In this document: piece by piece, positions 1 through 11,391 of the stretch
How positions within the stretch are numbered: the first letter of the stretch is position 1
Layout of the letters: every line of letters begins with the position of its first letter
DNA from: Thermoascus crustaceus
Lineage: Eukaryota > Ascomycota > Eurotiomycetes > Eurotiales > Thermoascaceae
Length of the DNA stretch: 64,000 nucleotides
Direction of reading: 5' to 3'
NCBI GenBank assembly: GCA_001599835.1
Contig: BCIC01000002.1
Span: 1,321,137-1,385,136, forward strand
Position numbers and translations under genes: made by a program
The notes under the pieces: generated by a model
Seen by the model: only the letters and a program-made list of their open reading frames with translations
Told to the model about the DNA's origin: nothing
The model's database searches: none

Positions 1-2035
1 CCGTCAGTTCTCTACGGTACGGTCCACCCCAGATGTTCGTTAATGAATCGCATGCGGGTCAGGCACGGACCATGGTCTACATACAGTACGGGACTGGGGA
101 AGTTATGGAGATTATGACTTCCAGGTGGATCTGCTTTCTGGGGGGACGGAAGGAAGGAAGGAACGAAGACTGCAGTCTGCATGGACATGTACATTATATT
201 GGATATGCTTATATGGCGGTTTGGACACTGCCGAGTCTCAGTTGCATTCTGACGAAAAAATGGATCGTAAGAAAATACCGCAACGGCTGGACTGGAATGA
301 TTCGTGGGTTATGGGTTTCGAGAACAGAAAGGTAAGGTGGGATAAGTGAGTGCTTGTAGGATCTCAATAGGGTATTGCTTTTTTTCATGGCTGCTGTAGA
401 ACTTGTGTGATAGGCGTCTGCTGTCAAGTCTGTCATTGTTGAACTGAGTCTATTCAAAGGTGAGTCAAAGCCATTAAGGTATACTGTTCTGTGATTAAGC
501 TGATAGAGGTTTCTGGTTGATCGATTTAGCCCTAGGCCATTCAAACGCCGGTATCCGTATGACTAAAGGAGATATCTCATGGCATGGTCTGGGCATAGGA
601 CGTCGGTCAAACAGAATAAATCGGAATCATATTTCTCTACGACCGCCCGTTTTGCCGATACAAAGGAGATCCTCATTAGCGACCAGTGAAAAACACACTT
701 TATTCTTTGCCTCGTGGTGGTCTTGGCCGCACGCATTCCAGGGTTGAAAAAGGTAGGTGAAAACTTGTCAACAGCTTCCGTGATGTCGACAAGCCTCTTT
801 TGTTTCAATAGGAATGAACTATATCTTGGCGACTGCTAAGCCACTGTGTCACTACGTCAGCGCAGCAACGCCAGCATCGATACAGGGACACAGGACACCG
901 GCGTATTACTATATTCTCCGGAGTTGACCCGTCTGTCTGTAGAGTGTACCGCGTACGTGGTCGAGGCGCTAGAGATCGGGCGATCAAAAGATAAGCTTTG
1001 ATCTGAAACGGACGATCGAAGCTTGGCGGCTACCTGAAACAAGGCTTGGCGCTACCGCTCGGACTGATGTGACGTCTGCCCGAGGACGTTTCTTCTAGCA
1101 TCGGGCTAGGGAACTCACCAAAAGGATGATACTCAACGAATGGCAGACAGTGAATACGCGTCGCTGCGGGGATCTTTTCTCAGCTGGTGAGTCTGGGTCA
1201 GCCTGGACCTCAAAACCGCCACGACGGCTCGGCGGTACCAGAGTTCGCTTCCCGACGTACGCCCACAACGACAGGCCATGATTCCTGGGGAGACACCACA
1301 TAGAGCACAGTGCGTTGTGGATTTCTTCATATGGAGGGGAACTGTGCAGATCCTTTCACGGTGAGCGGTACAATCTCCATATGGTCGTTACCATATTCCC
1401 GCCGATCCGAGGTTGACATTTTCTTGCAGCACGCGCGCCAAGGCAGGAAGAGCTGCAGATGGCCTATTTGACATGCAGAGCACCACGTGCCAAGCAAGAT
1501 CCCAAGGGCCGGCACATCTGATCGTGATGAATTTTGCAGCCTGAGACGCCTTGGCAGGATCGCATCCGTTCCTGATGCTGAACGCTGGGCGGACGTAGGA
1601 ACGGGAACAGAGCCAGCGAGCGGAAGTGCCCAGACTGGCCCAGACCGCGAGTCTTGTCGGGAAATCTCTTCTCCAGACTGGACCTGCGCAGTTCGATTCT
1701 ACCTCGAGCCTGTCTTGTGCAGACATTGTCCTGTCGTCTCCACCGGCCCCTTACGTCTCGGCCTGCTCAAGAGTAGGGTCGCCAATCGGCTGTTTATCCT
1801 CTCTCCGAGCCTCCCCACAGGACCACGTTGGAGGTACGCTGTATCATCTCCCTAGACAGCAAGTGAGCTATCCCAAATTCCCGCAGGGACAACGGCCACG
1901 GTGAGAAGATGTGGACATACGTCGTCCTCCAGCTATGGATGAAACATGCATTCCCACGGTTCCGACCCGAAGCCTTTTGTCTGGTCCTTTAGCGGGAAGT
2001 GTCAATTGTGGATGAAGATGTACCCCGGAGTAGTC
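1..2035. other. Intergenic, no gene recognised
   Basis: About 2 kb in which all open frames are short, overlap on both strands and resemble no family I know. A small purine-rich GGAA repeat lies near 150-165. Nothing here can be supported as a gene. The 3' part is the upstream region of the GH128 gene. Confidence 0.6.
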
Positions 2036-2041
2036 TATAAA
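2036..2041 (+). promoter_or_regulatory. Probable TATA box of the GH128 gene
   Basis: TATAAA lies 309 bases before the ATG at 2350 and is followed by a pyrimidine-rich stretch near 2052-2065. This is a common arrangement in strongly expressed fungal genes with a long leader. The assignment rests on sequence and position only. Confidence 0.4.
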
Positions 2042-2349
2042 GACGGCGTTTCCCTCCCCTCTGTCATGCCGGTCGACTTCAACTTTCACCGTTCATATTC
2101 TTTCCCCAGCTGAGTTGGGTCTTCCTTCTTGTCGGTCCTTATCCACCTACGTGCAAGAGGTTCTGTGCGGGGTTCCTGTGCTGAGCACAGCTACACTCCT
2201 TTTCCAACCACTCAAAGCGCCATTCCTTTGATTTGTTGCCTTTGTTGCTCCCGGATTGATTCTGGTTGAGCTGGTTTGAGCCACTGTGGTTCTGAAAAGA
2301 CGACCTCCCGGTTAAGACAAAACACATCGATCATATTGTCTCGGCAACA

Positions 2350-3153
2350 ATGTCGTTGAAGAACTTCTTTGTCACCCTTCTTGCGGCCACGGCTGCTTTG
2401 GCTGCCCCACACAAGGGTCATGCGGACTTCCACAAAAAGCGCGATTCTTCTGGGAAGAAGGGCGCTGCTTATAACGACATCAGCCTGGTCTCGCTTCTGA
2501 CTGGGGCTGGCGGTGGCGTGACTTGGGCGTACAATTGGGACAGCAAGCCCGGCGGAACCCTCCCTCCCGGCGTCGAGTATGTTCCCATGCTGTGGGGATC
2601 TCGGAGTTTCGATGGCTGGGACGATGCGGTCAACACCGCGCTTTCTTCTGGCAGCAAGTACCTTCTCGGCTTCAACGAGCCCGACAACGCTCAGCAAGCC
2701 ATGATGTCTCCCCAGGATGCTGCTATGTCTTTCAAGCAGTATATGACGCCTTACGCCGATCGAGCCAAGCTTGTCAGCCCGGCCATCACGAACAGCCAGA
2801 ACCCCGGCGAGGGTCTCGACTGGATGAGATCGTTCCTTCAGGCCTGCACTGACTGCCAGCAGTCCGTCATGGCCGTCCACTGGTACGGCGGTACGAATGG
2901 TGCCGAGGACTTCAAGCAGCACATCCAGCAGTGCATCGACCTTGCCAATCAGAATGGCATGAACGAGGTCTGGGTCACCGAATTTGCTGCCACCGGAGAC
3001 CCCATGGGCCAAGCTCAGTTCCTGAGGGACGTGATCCCCTGGCTGGAGAGCCAGCCTGCTGTTGGACGCTATGCCTACTTCATGGTCGCGGAAGGGATGC
3101 TGATCAGCGGCGGTGCCCTGAGTGCTATTGGCGAGGCTTACCTTTCGCCATAA
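2350..3153 (+). CDS. Secreted GH128-type (Asl1-like) beta-1,3-glucanase
   Basis: Single-exon gene for a 267-residue protein. Residues 1-18 form a typical signal peptide ending in an Ala-rich stretch. A basic KKR at 29-31 could be a Kex2-type processing site. The rest matches the glycosyl hydrolase catalytic core of the Asl1-like family (GH128), a TIM barrel acting on beta-1,3-glucan. The likely acid/base is Glu110 in GFNEP and the likely nucleophile is Glu211 in VWVTEFA, both in the positions expected for the family. It should act outside the cell or in the cell wall, in glucan remodelling or degradation. The length is normal for secreted members without an added binding module. The ATG at 2350 is the first in frame and begins the signal peptide. 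Family assignment is strong; the exact substrate is inferred. Confidence 0.88.
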   Translation: MSLKNFFVTLLAATAALAAPHKGHADFHKKRDSSGKKGAAYNDISLVSLLTGAGGGVTWAYNWDSKPGGTLPPGVEYVPMLWGSRSFDGWDDAVNTALSSGSKYLLGFNEPDNAQQAMMSPQDAAMSFKQYMTPYADRAKLVSPAITNSQNPGEGLDWMRSFLQACTDCQQSVMAVHWYGGTNGAEDFKQHIQQCIDLANQNGMNEVWVTEFAATGDPMGQAQFLRDVIPWLESQPAVGRYAYFMVAEGMLISGGALSAIGEAYLSP

Positions 3154-4326
3154 GCAAATTCATCTAAGGTTGATCTGCATTCGGGGGATTATTGAATAGA
3201 GGGCGTTGCATGTACACCTCATTTCTTGGTTGTTGAAGCGATGATATTATATATATAACCCTGCATTTGTTATGAAAGCTCACCATTTCGCTTCTTTTGG
3301 AGATACTCATTGACATCTTCCCCTTGTTCACTGATATACACCTTTTGATGCATATATAGCATGGCCACCCATCACACTGCACGGTTCGCCAGACATATCC
3401 TTTGAACACAACAGCTTTTCTCATTACATCATCTGTACTTAGAAGGATCGGATCAGAACTTTGGGGAACCAAAAAAGGAATCTCACAACCGCTACGACAT
3501 TCGCGGCACATGGTAGGTATATACATGTAACTTACTTGGAATCTATGCCAAGTCTGGGAGATGCTACCATCCAAACGAAATCGATCAAAACCCTTGACAA
3601 GGAACACGGTATATGCTCTGTATTGCTAGTCTGCCGAGCTCGATTCGTTCCTTTCAGCAAGTTCTGGCGGCGCGATGTTGTTTTTATCGATCTTCCAGAT
3701 CGTAGAGACCAATTTCGGCGGATCACGTGCCGCTCAGGGAATCCGGCCAGAGATCAGCAGCGGACATCCTTTGTTCTATTTTCTTTGTGCCGTTTTCCTT
3801 TTTTCGTCCATGTACATGTTTACCATCTGACAAGCAAAGCCTGGAGTACAAGGTTGCCGGAACTACAATGCATAAGTCCACGTAACAAAAAGGAATTAAA
3901 AAACAACAAGTGGCGCTGACTATCGGCATTACTGATAGTCTGATTATTTGCCGAACTTGTATAGGTATGTACTGTAATACAAGGCTACATCCAGATAAGG
4001 TTGGAAGTTGGATTGGAAGACGGGTATTTTACCAACATGTAGGCCATGACCTGCCTTCCTTCAACCCGTGGGCCTCTCCGCAGTGTGTGATCTGTAAGGG
4101 GGTTATTAGATATCATCTGCGTTGAAAATCACCCAGCTGGAATCACATTATAAAGAACGCAATAATAACCAAGATTGATCGGCGATCTTTTGTACAGTGG
4201 GCGGGGTGAGGCAGGAGGGTCCTTGCTACTACGCCTTTTCTTCTTCCCCCCACATCTCCCCTCCATCTGTATGGGCCAACTGTAAGGATTTGGCCAAACC
4301 TTTACAAGCCAACTCCCGATAGCCTG
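3154..4326. other. Intergenic, no gene recognised
   Basis: Roughly 1.2 kb between the GH128 gene and a transposon end. It should hold the GH128 3' UTR, with A/T-rich sequence just after the stop. Open frames on both strands have no recognisable domain. Confidence 0.5.
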
Positions 4327-4327
4327 T

Positions 4328-5124
4328 AACGTAATTTCCAACCTAGCGGATCACCGCCTACAAGCCTGCCCCAACTTCCATCATTCTACACCTTGCTAAC
4401 CACTAGCTGCGCGTGCATTGGATGTCCCTTTTACCTCTCTTCATCAACGGCTCCACGGACGCCCTGCTCGAATGACTCGTCGTGCAAATTGCTACAGATT
4501 GACTGCCACTGAGGAAGAGGCATTGAAGGATTGAATAATTGCCGTGGATAAGCGAGGCGCAGCTCTTAGGCCTTCATCTGTACATACCATGGCCAACATA
4601 TTGCTTTCAGAACGAGGCGAACAACCTACTCCTCCACCAATTGGTAAAAACTGGGTCAGCAAATTCCTCAAACGCAATCCTGACTTAAAAGACAAAATAT
4701 ATACGGAGATACAACTAGAAGCGTGCAAAAATGTGAGGATCCAAAGGTTATATGTGGCTGGTTTGATATGTTCCTTGAGGCAAAACAGCATTACGGCATT
4801 CTTGATGAGGATATCTACAACTTTGATGAGACAGGCTTTGCAATGGGCATTATTGCAACTGCAAGAGTTATTACTCAGTCAGATCATCTGGGTAAACCAG
4901 TTCTTTTACAGCCTGGGAATCGTGAGTGGGTGACTGCAATTGAAGCTGTTAATGCAGTTGGATGGGCTCTATCACCTGTTATTATCTTCAAGGGGAAGGT
5001 GCATCTTGCATCCTGGTTTGACCACTTACCATGTATTCGATGCCCGTTTAAGCATGTCAGCAGTATCGGAGGCTCCTTCCACTACGCCACGGTTGACTTG
5101 GTCCGAGAACAGAAGTCGAACTGA
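4328..5124 (+). pseudogene. Broken pogo/Fot1-like transposon, left end and part of transposase
   Basis: The remnant appears to start at 4329 with ACGTAAT, preceded by TA. That is the start and target dinucleotide expected for Tan1/Vader-type pogo elements. A transposase frame opens at 4472. It has a CENP-B-type helix-turn-helix segment (about 4544-4740: GKNWVSKFLKRNPDL), then in another frame the first part of a DDE_1 catalytic domain (about 4723-5030: DEDIYNFDETGFAMG, EWVTAIEAVNAVGWALSP). A TGA in frame at about 4532 stands where Trp is expected, and a frame change lies near 4720. The catalytic domain stops early near 5030 and the C-terminal half is missing. I found no matching right terminal repeat. 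It is a dead copy, related to but not the same as the element at 57178-59251. Confidence 0.82.
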
Positions 5125-8100
5125 TTGATTTTGCTTGGTAGACAATTGTGATGTGGGATACAGATAGAAGGAGAGGAACTTTTTTTTGGATACACTCACC
5201 ATGATACAAGAATCTGCTGCAGTGTGACTGTACATAACGCAGATGAGACTGAGGTTGGATTCTGACGATGACTAGATTAGAACTCCTAGTTATAATATGA
5301 TATGAACGAGAACGACAATTAGAAGGCTATCATGAAGATGAGAAAGTACTGTGATTATAAGCCCAAGAATTTGTAGTTTCCATATCCTCCCTTTGTCTCA
5401 GACGCCGGCTCCCTTCCTTCACTGTGGGAATATGATCACCTATCTTAGATTGTTACAAAGAGTGAAGAGGGAGAAGATAGAGATTTGGAGCATAAATCAA
5501 TATTGGAAGAGCAGGATATTGATATAACGCCATCGATGAATTAGGCAAGGCAGAAAAAGCACATGAAGAATGATGCCTGGATGTGCAATGCATGGCAAAG
5601 CCTCTATGAGGAAATCATTACTTTTATCCTCACGAACCTACTCCGCATATAGATGCTGCCTGTTTACGATATACCTCTGATAGCAGGGTCTCTCCGCAGT
5701 TGGCGCTCATCGAGTCTCCTGTCCAGATATCTGTCTGGCAACGATGGGATGGGGTATGGTATGAGGATGAGAAAATGGTTTGACATGGTGTGGGTTGTCA
5801 AAGGGAGAAAAAGCATGCAGTCAATTCAAGAGACGGATCTAGAATGAGATTCCTGCCTGAAGGAAATGCAGAGGTGACACACCTTAGTTCGATAAACAGC
5901 ACTCCTTGCCTGTCAGAGCAAAGGAAACGTTAACAAGGCTTATGAGGCTTCGGGTTCCGTTATTTAACTTGTTGATTCTGTTTATGAATACCCAGAGCAC
6001 AAACCTGGGAGGTCAGTTAAGTGCCCCGGGATTGTGTATTGTTTGTAAACACTAGGGACGCTTGATGGCATAAGCGCGTCTCATCGAAATATCTTCAGTA
6101 GGGGCAGGGATATTCTAAGGTACAACTACGAACATGTCTTGCTACAAAGAATTAAGAAGGGATTTATAACAATGGGAGTATGAAAGAGTAAATAAAGAAA
6201 GTGAAGTGTGCATATTATTATCTACCTGATATATAAGATATAACCAACACCGAACCCATCACCCAACGTCGTGTGTGAACCCAGCCGAAGGAAATCGAGG
6301 CGAAATTGAGAACGAAGATCGAAGACCGGATACCGAGGAACATCGAGTATAAAGTGATCGATCGAAGAAATCGAAGGAACCTATAATCGAGAAACCTAAA
6401 CAAGAACCTAAGGAGAGACAACCCCCTCCGTCAGCACATAAATGTACTAGTAAGGTCTTCCACCGTCATCGTAAAACTCATCTCAGCTTCCACTCCAAAG
6501 GGGAGAGAACTTGACAGGCCAAGATCGCGAGTCTAGTCTCGGTACCGTAGTGGTACGAAACAAACTAGGTCTTGCTACCGCACTATCGTTGGATCCGGTC
6601 TCTCCCAGCTTGCAACGACAGGCTCGAAAGAAGCCCGGTGTTACCCGGGACGACTCGAGGCTTGTGCAGGCCGAAGCCCGACGCAGTCAGGTACCTAGTG
6701 GGACGGTGCACCATCCACTTGCGGATTCAAAAAGCAAACAGGGAGAAAAAAGGGAAGAAGGAAAAGAAAGGAAAAGAAAAAGCATACAGGAGACACCACC
6801 ACTGTACACGCAACGCAAGCAAGATAGGAATAGAAGACAAGAAAGGAAAATACAAGACTGGGAAGAACACAAGCTCAAGCTCTTATGACCTGCCTCCGTT
6901 TCCTGTGGACTTGCAAGACGCTCAGGTTCTTACCTATGAGAAGATCCAAGTCCAGCCCATCATGATCAGCAACACATCGAGCTCGCAGGACATGGTAGTC
7001 TCCGAGGAAGGAAAGGAGGAGGACATAGACCAAGTTCTGAAGGGATACAAGAGCAAAGAGACGATGCGATCGAAGGGAAAAGTAGGGCCAGGTCGATATG
7101 ACCAAGAGGACTGTAGCAGAATGAAGGAGAAAGGGAGGACTGGAGGGTGAGAGAGGAGATATTTATACCTTTCCAGAGCTCGCCAAAATCGCCCTAAATT
7201 AAGCGAGGCCTTGACGACGTCGCGTGATTCCATCGTTTTCTTTGCTTAACTTGTTCTCGTGAATGATTTCGTGACGTGGGTGATGGCTGTGATCGGAGTT
7301 CTCCCGTTGGGGGAGAAAGGGGGGAGTGGTTGCGAGTTGGGAGTTACCGCCAATCCTCGCTTGGGTGGCTCTGGAGAGAGCCAGGGGTAATGGGCTGATA
7401 CACGCAAAATAGCTTTTCCAAAGCCTTTAGAACTATGAAAGGGCACAAAATAAGTGCTCTCATATGTAATACCTAGATATATACTTCTACATTCTTAGCA
7501 TCAATGTTTTCCGCTCCGCTCCGCCGCCAAGCCCATCCAGCGCGTATTGCATAAGGCATAGAATTCAAACAGTCAAGAAAGGAGAGAAAAGGCTCCTATA
7601 TAAGGAAACCAGCAGATATTTGTGTATAGATTAGCTACTTATCAAATCTCTATGGGAATGTCGGTTTGTTCCTCCGGCCCCACCTTTTAAGGTATGTTTT
7701 GGCTACGCGAACTGTCCCACGATCTCCAGTAAAGCACATATTAGAAGACCAAGCTGTAAATTCTATGCAACGCGGAAGGGTTATAGACACGAATGTCTTG
7801 ATACGTATGACAGAGGACGTCTTCCAGACGAGGTACTCAAGGATGTCAGTTCTATAAGCTCCTCTCTAGAGTAGTTTTCGATATTTCGCACTCCGAAGCT
7901 TTAGCTTTCCGAGCTTCTGCATGGAGTCGTTGGTCATCCTCCGTGTCGCGTTTACCAAGATACTTACACTGGTCAAGTCGGAATCCTTGTCCTCGAGATA
8001 CTGTTTGAAACTAACGGACTACAGCTGAACTGGAAAAGGCTGATCAAATTCCTTATCTGTGCTCTACACACCGCTAATATCCAACTGGTCTCTGAGAGAA

Positions 8101-8195
8101 TATGAAGTTTGATCGAGTCTTCGACGAAACACGTCCTTCAGGAATGAAATATTCGCACATAAAACAGTTGACCACGAGAAGCAGACGCAGATGCT
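5125..8195. other. Long region with no supported gene
   Basis: About 3 kb. The longest open frames (6511-6888 and 6572-7150, plus strand) are rich in Lys, Glu and Arg and look like translated purine-rich sequence. The stretch 6280-6410 repeats ATCGAA-like words. A TATA-like sequence lies near 7163. The region could be an old transposon or retroelement remnant, since it follows a broken transposon, but no protein domain or terminal repeat supports that. Confidence 0.4.
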
Positions 8196-10172
8196 CTATA
8201 GCTTCGACGTAAGAGGAGCCACCCCTTCCGCTGTCCCAATTGCCTTTGCATCCCTCTCAGCCCACTGCCGAAGTGCCTTGCGCTGAAGCTTTCCACTTGC
8301 CAATCGAGGTACTTCGTCCACAAAAGCCACCCCTCCAGCCAGCCATTTATGCTGAGAAAGCTTTGATTTTACCCAGTCGAATATTTGGTCCTTTCCTACT
8401 CGTTTCTGCGCCCCTTCTTTGAGCTTCACATAGGCGCGTGGGTATTCGCTATCTCCGCTGTTTGCAGCTCAAGAGCCCAACATTAGCAGTTTATACAATA
8501 TTAAAGGTGAGAGTTCTGAACCGTAGTCAATGGGAGGTGGGATTTGCTTACAGTTTGATTCCCACAACGCCAGCGTCAACCACGTCAGGGTTCTCCCAAA
8601 GGACGGCCTCAACCTCAGCAGGAGAGACCTGTAGGCCTTTCACTTTGATAAGTTCCTTTTTCCTATCCACAATCCAAAAGTATCCCTTCTCGTCAACCAC
8701 GCCCACGTCTCCAGTTCTATACCATCCTTCCGAGTCGAAAGATTCAAGGGTGCTCTTTTCGTTTCGCCAGTACCCGAGGGCGATCTGTGGCCCGCGCGCA
8801 TAAATTTCCCCTCTTTCACCCATACCAACATCGCGACTATTATCGTCAAGCAGCTTGATCTCAGTGTTGGGAAGAATCAGACCAACACTCCCAATTGGCA
8901 CTTCCCGGAAACGCCAGGGAGCACACATCAAACCGCAGGTGGCCTCTGTGGCTCCGTATGCCTGCGTGATGCGTGCCCCTAGCTTGTTAACAATGGCTTG
9001 CTGCAGCTCTCGAGATAACGGTGCCGCTCCGCACGTAATTTCCTCTAAGCTACTGAGATCGTACCTGCTCACCTCTGGACGCTTGTCCAGCATTATCATG
9101 ATAGGTGGGACGGCTTGCAGGCTCGTGATGCGTTGGGTTTCGATCGTTTTGAGGAAGTCCTCGAACACGAAGGTCTTCATGATGAAGACCGGGATGTGGT
9201 GCTTAGCCGCTATGAGAACGTAGAAACACTGGCCATACGCATGGTAGAGAGGGAGAAACCCGATCCACCTCTTTGGTTTTGAAAGGTCGTACATTATCGA
9301 CAGCTGGCAGACATTGGCGATCAGGCTGTGATGGGAGACACAGACACCTTTCGGAAGACCTGTTGTTCTTTACGACAGCATAACATCAATCCCGGATCTT
9401 GACAGAGAAAGAGCGCCTCAAGGAACATGAGTCTTACCCAGAAGAGAAGTTCAGCGTTGCTACTTGCTTCGCAGCCTGTTCGGAACTGAGACTTCTCCAT
9501 TTCCATAGATCCGCATCAGCAGGTGAAGAAATAATGGTCCTCCAATCTTGAATCCCATTAAAAGGCTCACTTTCCTGATCATCAAAGAGAAACAGCATGT
9601 CTTTAGGCAGACCGGTTCGCTCCGCCGCTTTGATAGCAGTGTGAATGAGCCTTGGATGTACCAGCATCAATTTGGCACCGGTTTTCGATATTTGAAATGC
9701 AGCCTCTGTTGTTCGCTTCGTGAGTTAGCATGATTATTTCTTCTATTTCCTCTTATCAGGCCATGCTTCATAGGTCATGTTCACAGCCACTGCAGCAAGT
9801 GACTGAAGCTGGCATATATGCTCTGGAAGCATACAAGGGCCTCTCGTCTCGCTCACCATCAACAGTATAACCCGGGTTCAGGCCCGAAAACAGTGCTCCC
9901 ATTCCCACAACGCCCAGATACGCAACTGGGACAAAGATGTGATTCGGAGTAAAGACCAGAACAACATCTCCAGCCTCGATCCCTTTCCTTTCAAGGCCCT
10001 GCCCCAAGCGACATATCCACTGGCGCGCAGTCCTGTGAGTGAGGAAGAACGACGGATCCTTTGAATCGATCCATAAGGGAATGTCTGCCGGCGTCGAATC
10101 TGGCGGAAAACAAAAGTCGAGGATGCTTGTTTTGGGAATATCCAGAGGTGGAAGCGGAGACTTCAGATACAT
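8196..10172 (-). CDS. Peroxisomal 4-coumarate-CoA-ligase-like acyl-CoA synthetase
   Basis: Four exons on the minus strand (10172-9857, 9705-9438, 9367-8552, 8457-8196) join to 554 codons including the stop, 553 residues. All three introns have GT-AG borders. The protein is an AMP-binding (ANL superfamily) enzyme that activates a carboxylic acid to its CoA thioester via an acyl-adenylate. Motifs in order: SSGTTGLPKG at about 192-201, formed across intron 2; QAYGATEA at about 330-337; WYRTGD at about 410-415; RKKELIKVKG at about 430-439; and the C-terminal SGKLQRKALR with catalytic Lys at about 523. The last three residues are SKL, a type 1 peroxisomal targeting signal. Fungal members of this clade act on medium-chain, aromatic or secondary-metabolite acids. 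The actual substrate cannot be read from the sequence. No pathway partner lies next to it. Confidence 0.92.
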
Positions 10173-10321
10173 CTTGTTGCTGCGCTGCTTTTATCTCTTT
10201 TCTTCCGTTCAATTTCCTGCTCGGACGGAACTGATTCAAGAATGTATGACAGGTATTAGAAAGAGAACGTATGGGAGTTTTCTGGATTCGTGTTACACGA
10301 CAGTCTCTTGAACGTAACACT

Positions 10322-10541
10322 TACTTCGCGACCTCACGTCCGAGAGTGCTGCAGCCGCATCAAACATCGCGGGGCTCACCTTGTCTATCGTAACTGCTAT
10401 TGGGCTATCTCTCAGCCCATCATGCTCGAAGGTGGTTGCGATTGGTTGCAGAAGCTTTCCCCGCATTCTACGTTCCACAGTATCGCGGGTCGATCCCTCT
10501 GTTATCGCTACGCTGCGAGGGGATCTCTCCGCGCCCTCCAC
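10322..10541 (-). other. Possible orphan exon of an unknown gene
   Basis: An open frame of about 70 codons starts at an ATG at 10541 and runs to a good donor (A|GTAAGT) near 10322. No continuing exon is evident before the acyl-CoA ligase start at 10172. I do not recognise the protein. It could be the surviving 5' exon of a lost gene, a leader exon, or chance. Confidence 0.2.
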
Positions 10542-10561
10542 CTCGGTTAAATACGGTGTAT

Positions 10562-11196
10562 ACCGAGGATGGAAACAAGCACCTAAGCAGTGCTATGCCT
10601 GCTTGCGGGGGGAATTCGAATATCCTTATAGCGAAGTAGGCTGACTGTATCTAGGGCTTTCGGTTTTTTCTTCTCTCCTTCGCAAAATCGATTACCAGAT
10701 ATCTCACGGCTTACTAAAAGCTAGCATCATAACATGGCAAACAACAGGCCTCCTGTCATGCGTAGATTCTGAATTAAAAAATCCTGGGGCCCCGGATGGA
10801 AGCTTTTTCAAAAACAGGACTTCACCCCTCGTCATCCCTATCTCAGGTTCTGGTGGTCGAGATTGGCAGAATAGGGGTCTTGTAACTACCCTTTAAACAG
10901 AACCGTGGAGTAGCTCATCAATAGCGTTATGCCAATACCTTGCTATTCGAGTATTTAATTTATAATTCTATTTCAGCTTCTATGTGCTATATCACATCCA
11001 GTACAAGTACAATATATAGTGAAGTGCACAAGCAAATTCAGCAAAAAACCTCCCAAAATAGCCATCCAGTCAGAAGTTGCAAAAAGCCGCCCAAGATATC
11101 ACGTCTATACTCACGTAGCTTGCAAAGCTCCACACATTACTTACCATGCACCGTATCTCGGTACCATTAGGTGACATATCTTGCATATGAGCCTCC
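10562..11196. other. Intergenic, nothing recognised
   Basis: About 0.6 kb, A/T-rich between about 10940 and 11060, with no open frame of recognisable character. Confidence 0.5.
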
Positions 11197-11391
11197 TCAC
11201 TTTCTAATCTTTCTGGCGAGGAGCTTGTTGACTTCGAAGATATCGCACTTGGAAGGGTCAAGGCCCTTCTCTTCCCCATTGGCACATGCCTCTTTGTACC
11301 ATTCCCTGACATTGGTTGGTCCAGGTCCTACTGCCAAGCCTCCAGGCAATATTGAGATATAGGCGAAGATCGCCACATCTAACAATACCAC
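11197..11391 (-). pseudogene. C-terminal remnant of a pRiA4b ORF-3-like protein
   Basis: This 64-codon minus-strand frame ends with a segment (EWYKEACANG, then GLDPSKCDIFEVNKLLARK) that lines up with the C-terminus of the better preserved remnant at 13947-14902 (EWYKVECVNG, then GFDPYQWDIKHVNKLL). In the pRiA4b/IS1096 ORF-3 family the domain ends with a similar FDP...DIxxVN block. Only this tail survives: the upstream core motifs (YEYD, NWDHDI, GHPCAE-GGP) are absent from the 700 bases upstream on the same strand. It is called a truncated pseudogene. It lies in opposite orientation to the second remnant, about 2.6 kb away. Confidence 0.6.

Noticed and set aside
6511..7150. Two overlapping Lys/Glu/Arg-rich open frames that might be a gene or a gag-like protein
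   Set aside because: They come from purine-rich sequence in two frames, have no domain, no retroelement motif, and no terminal repeats around them.
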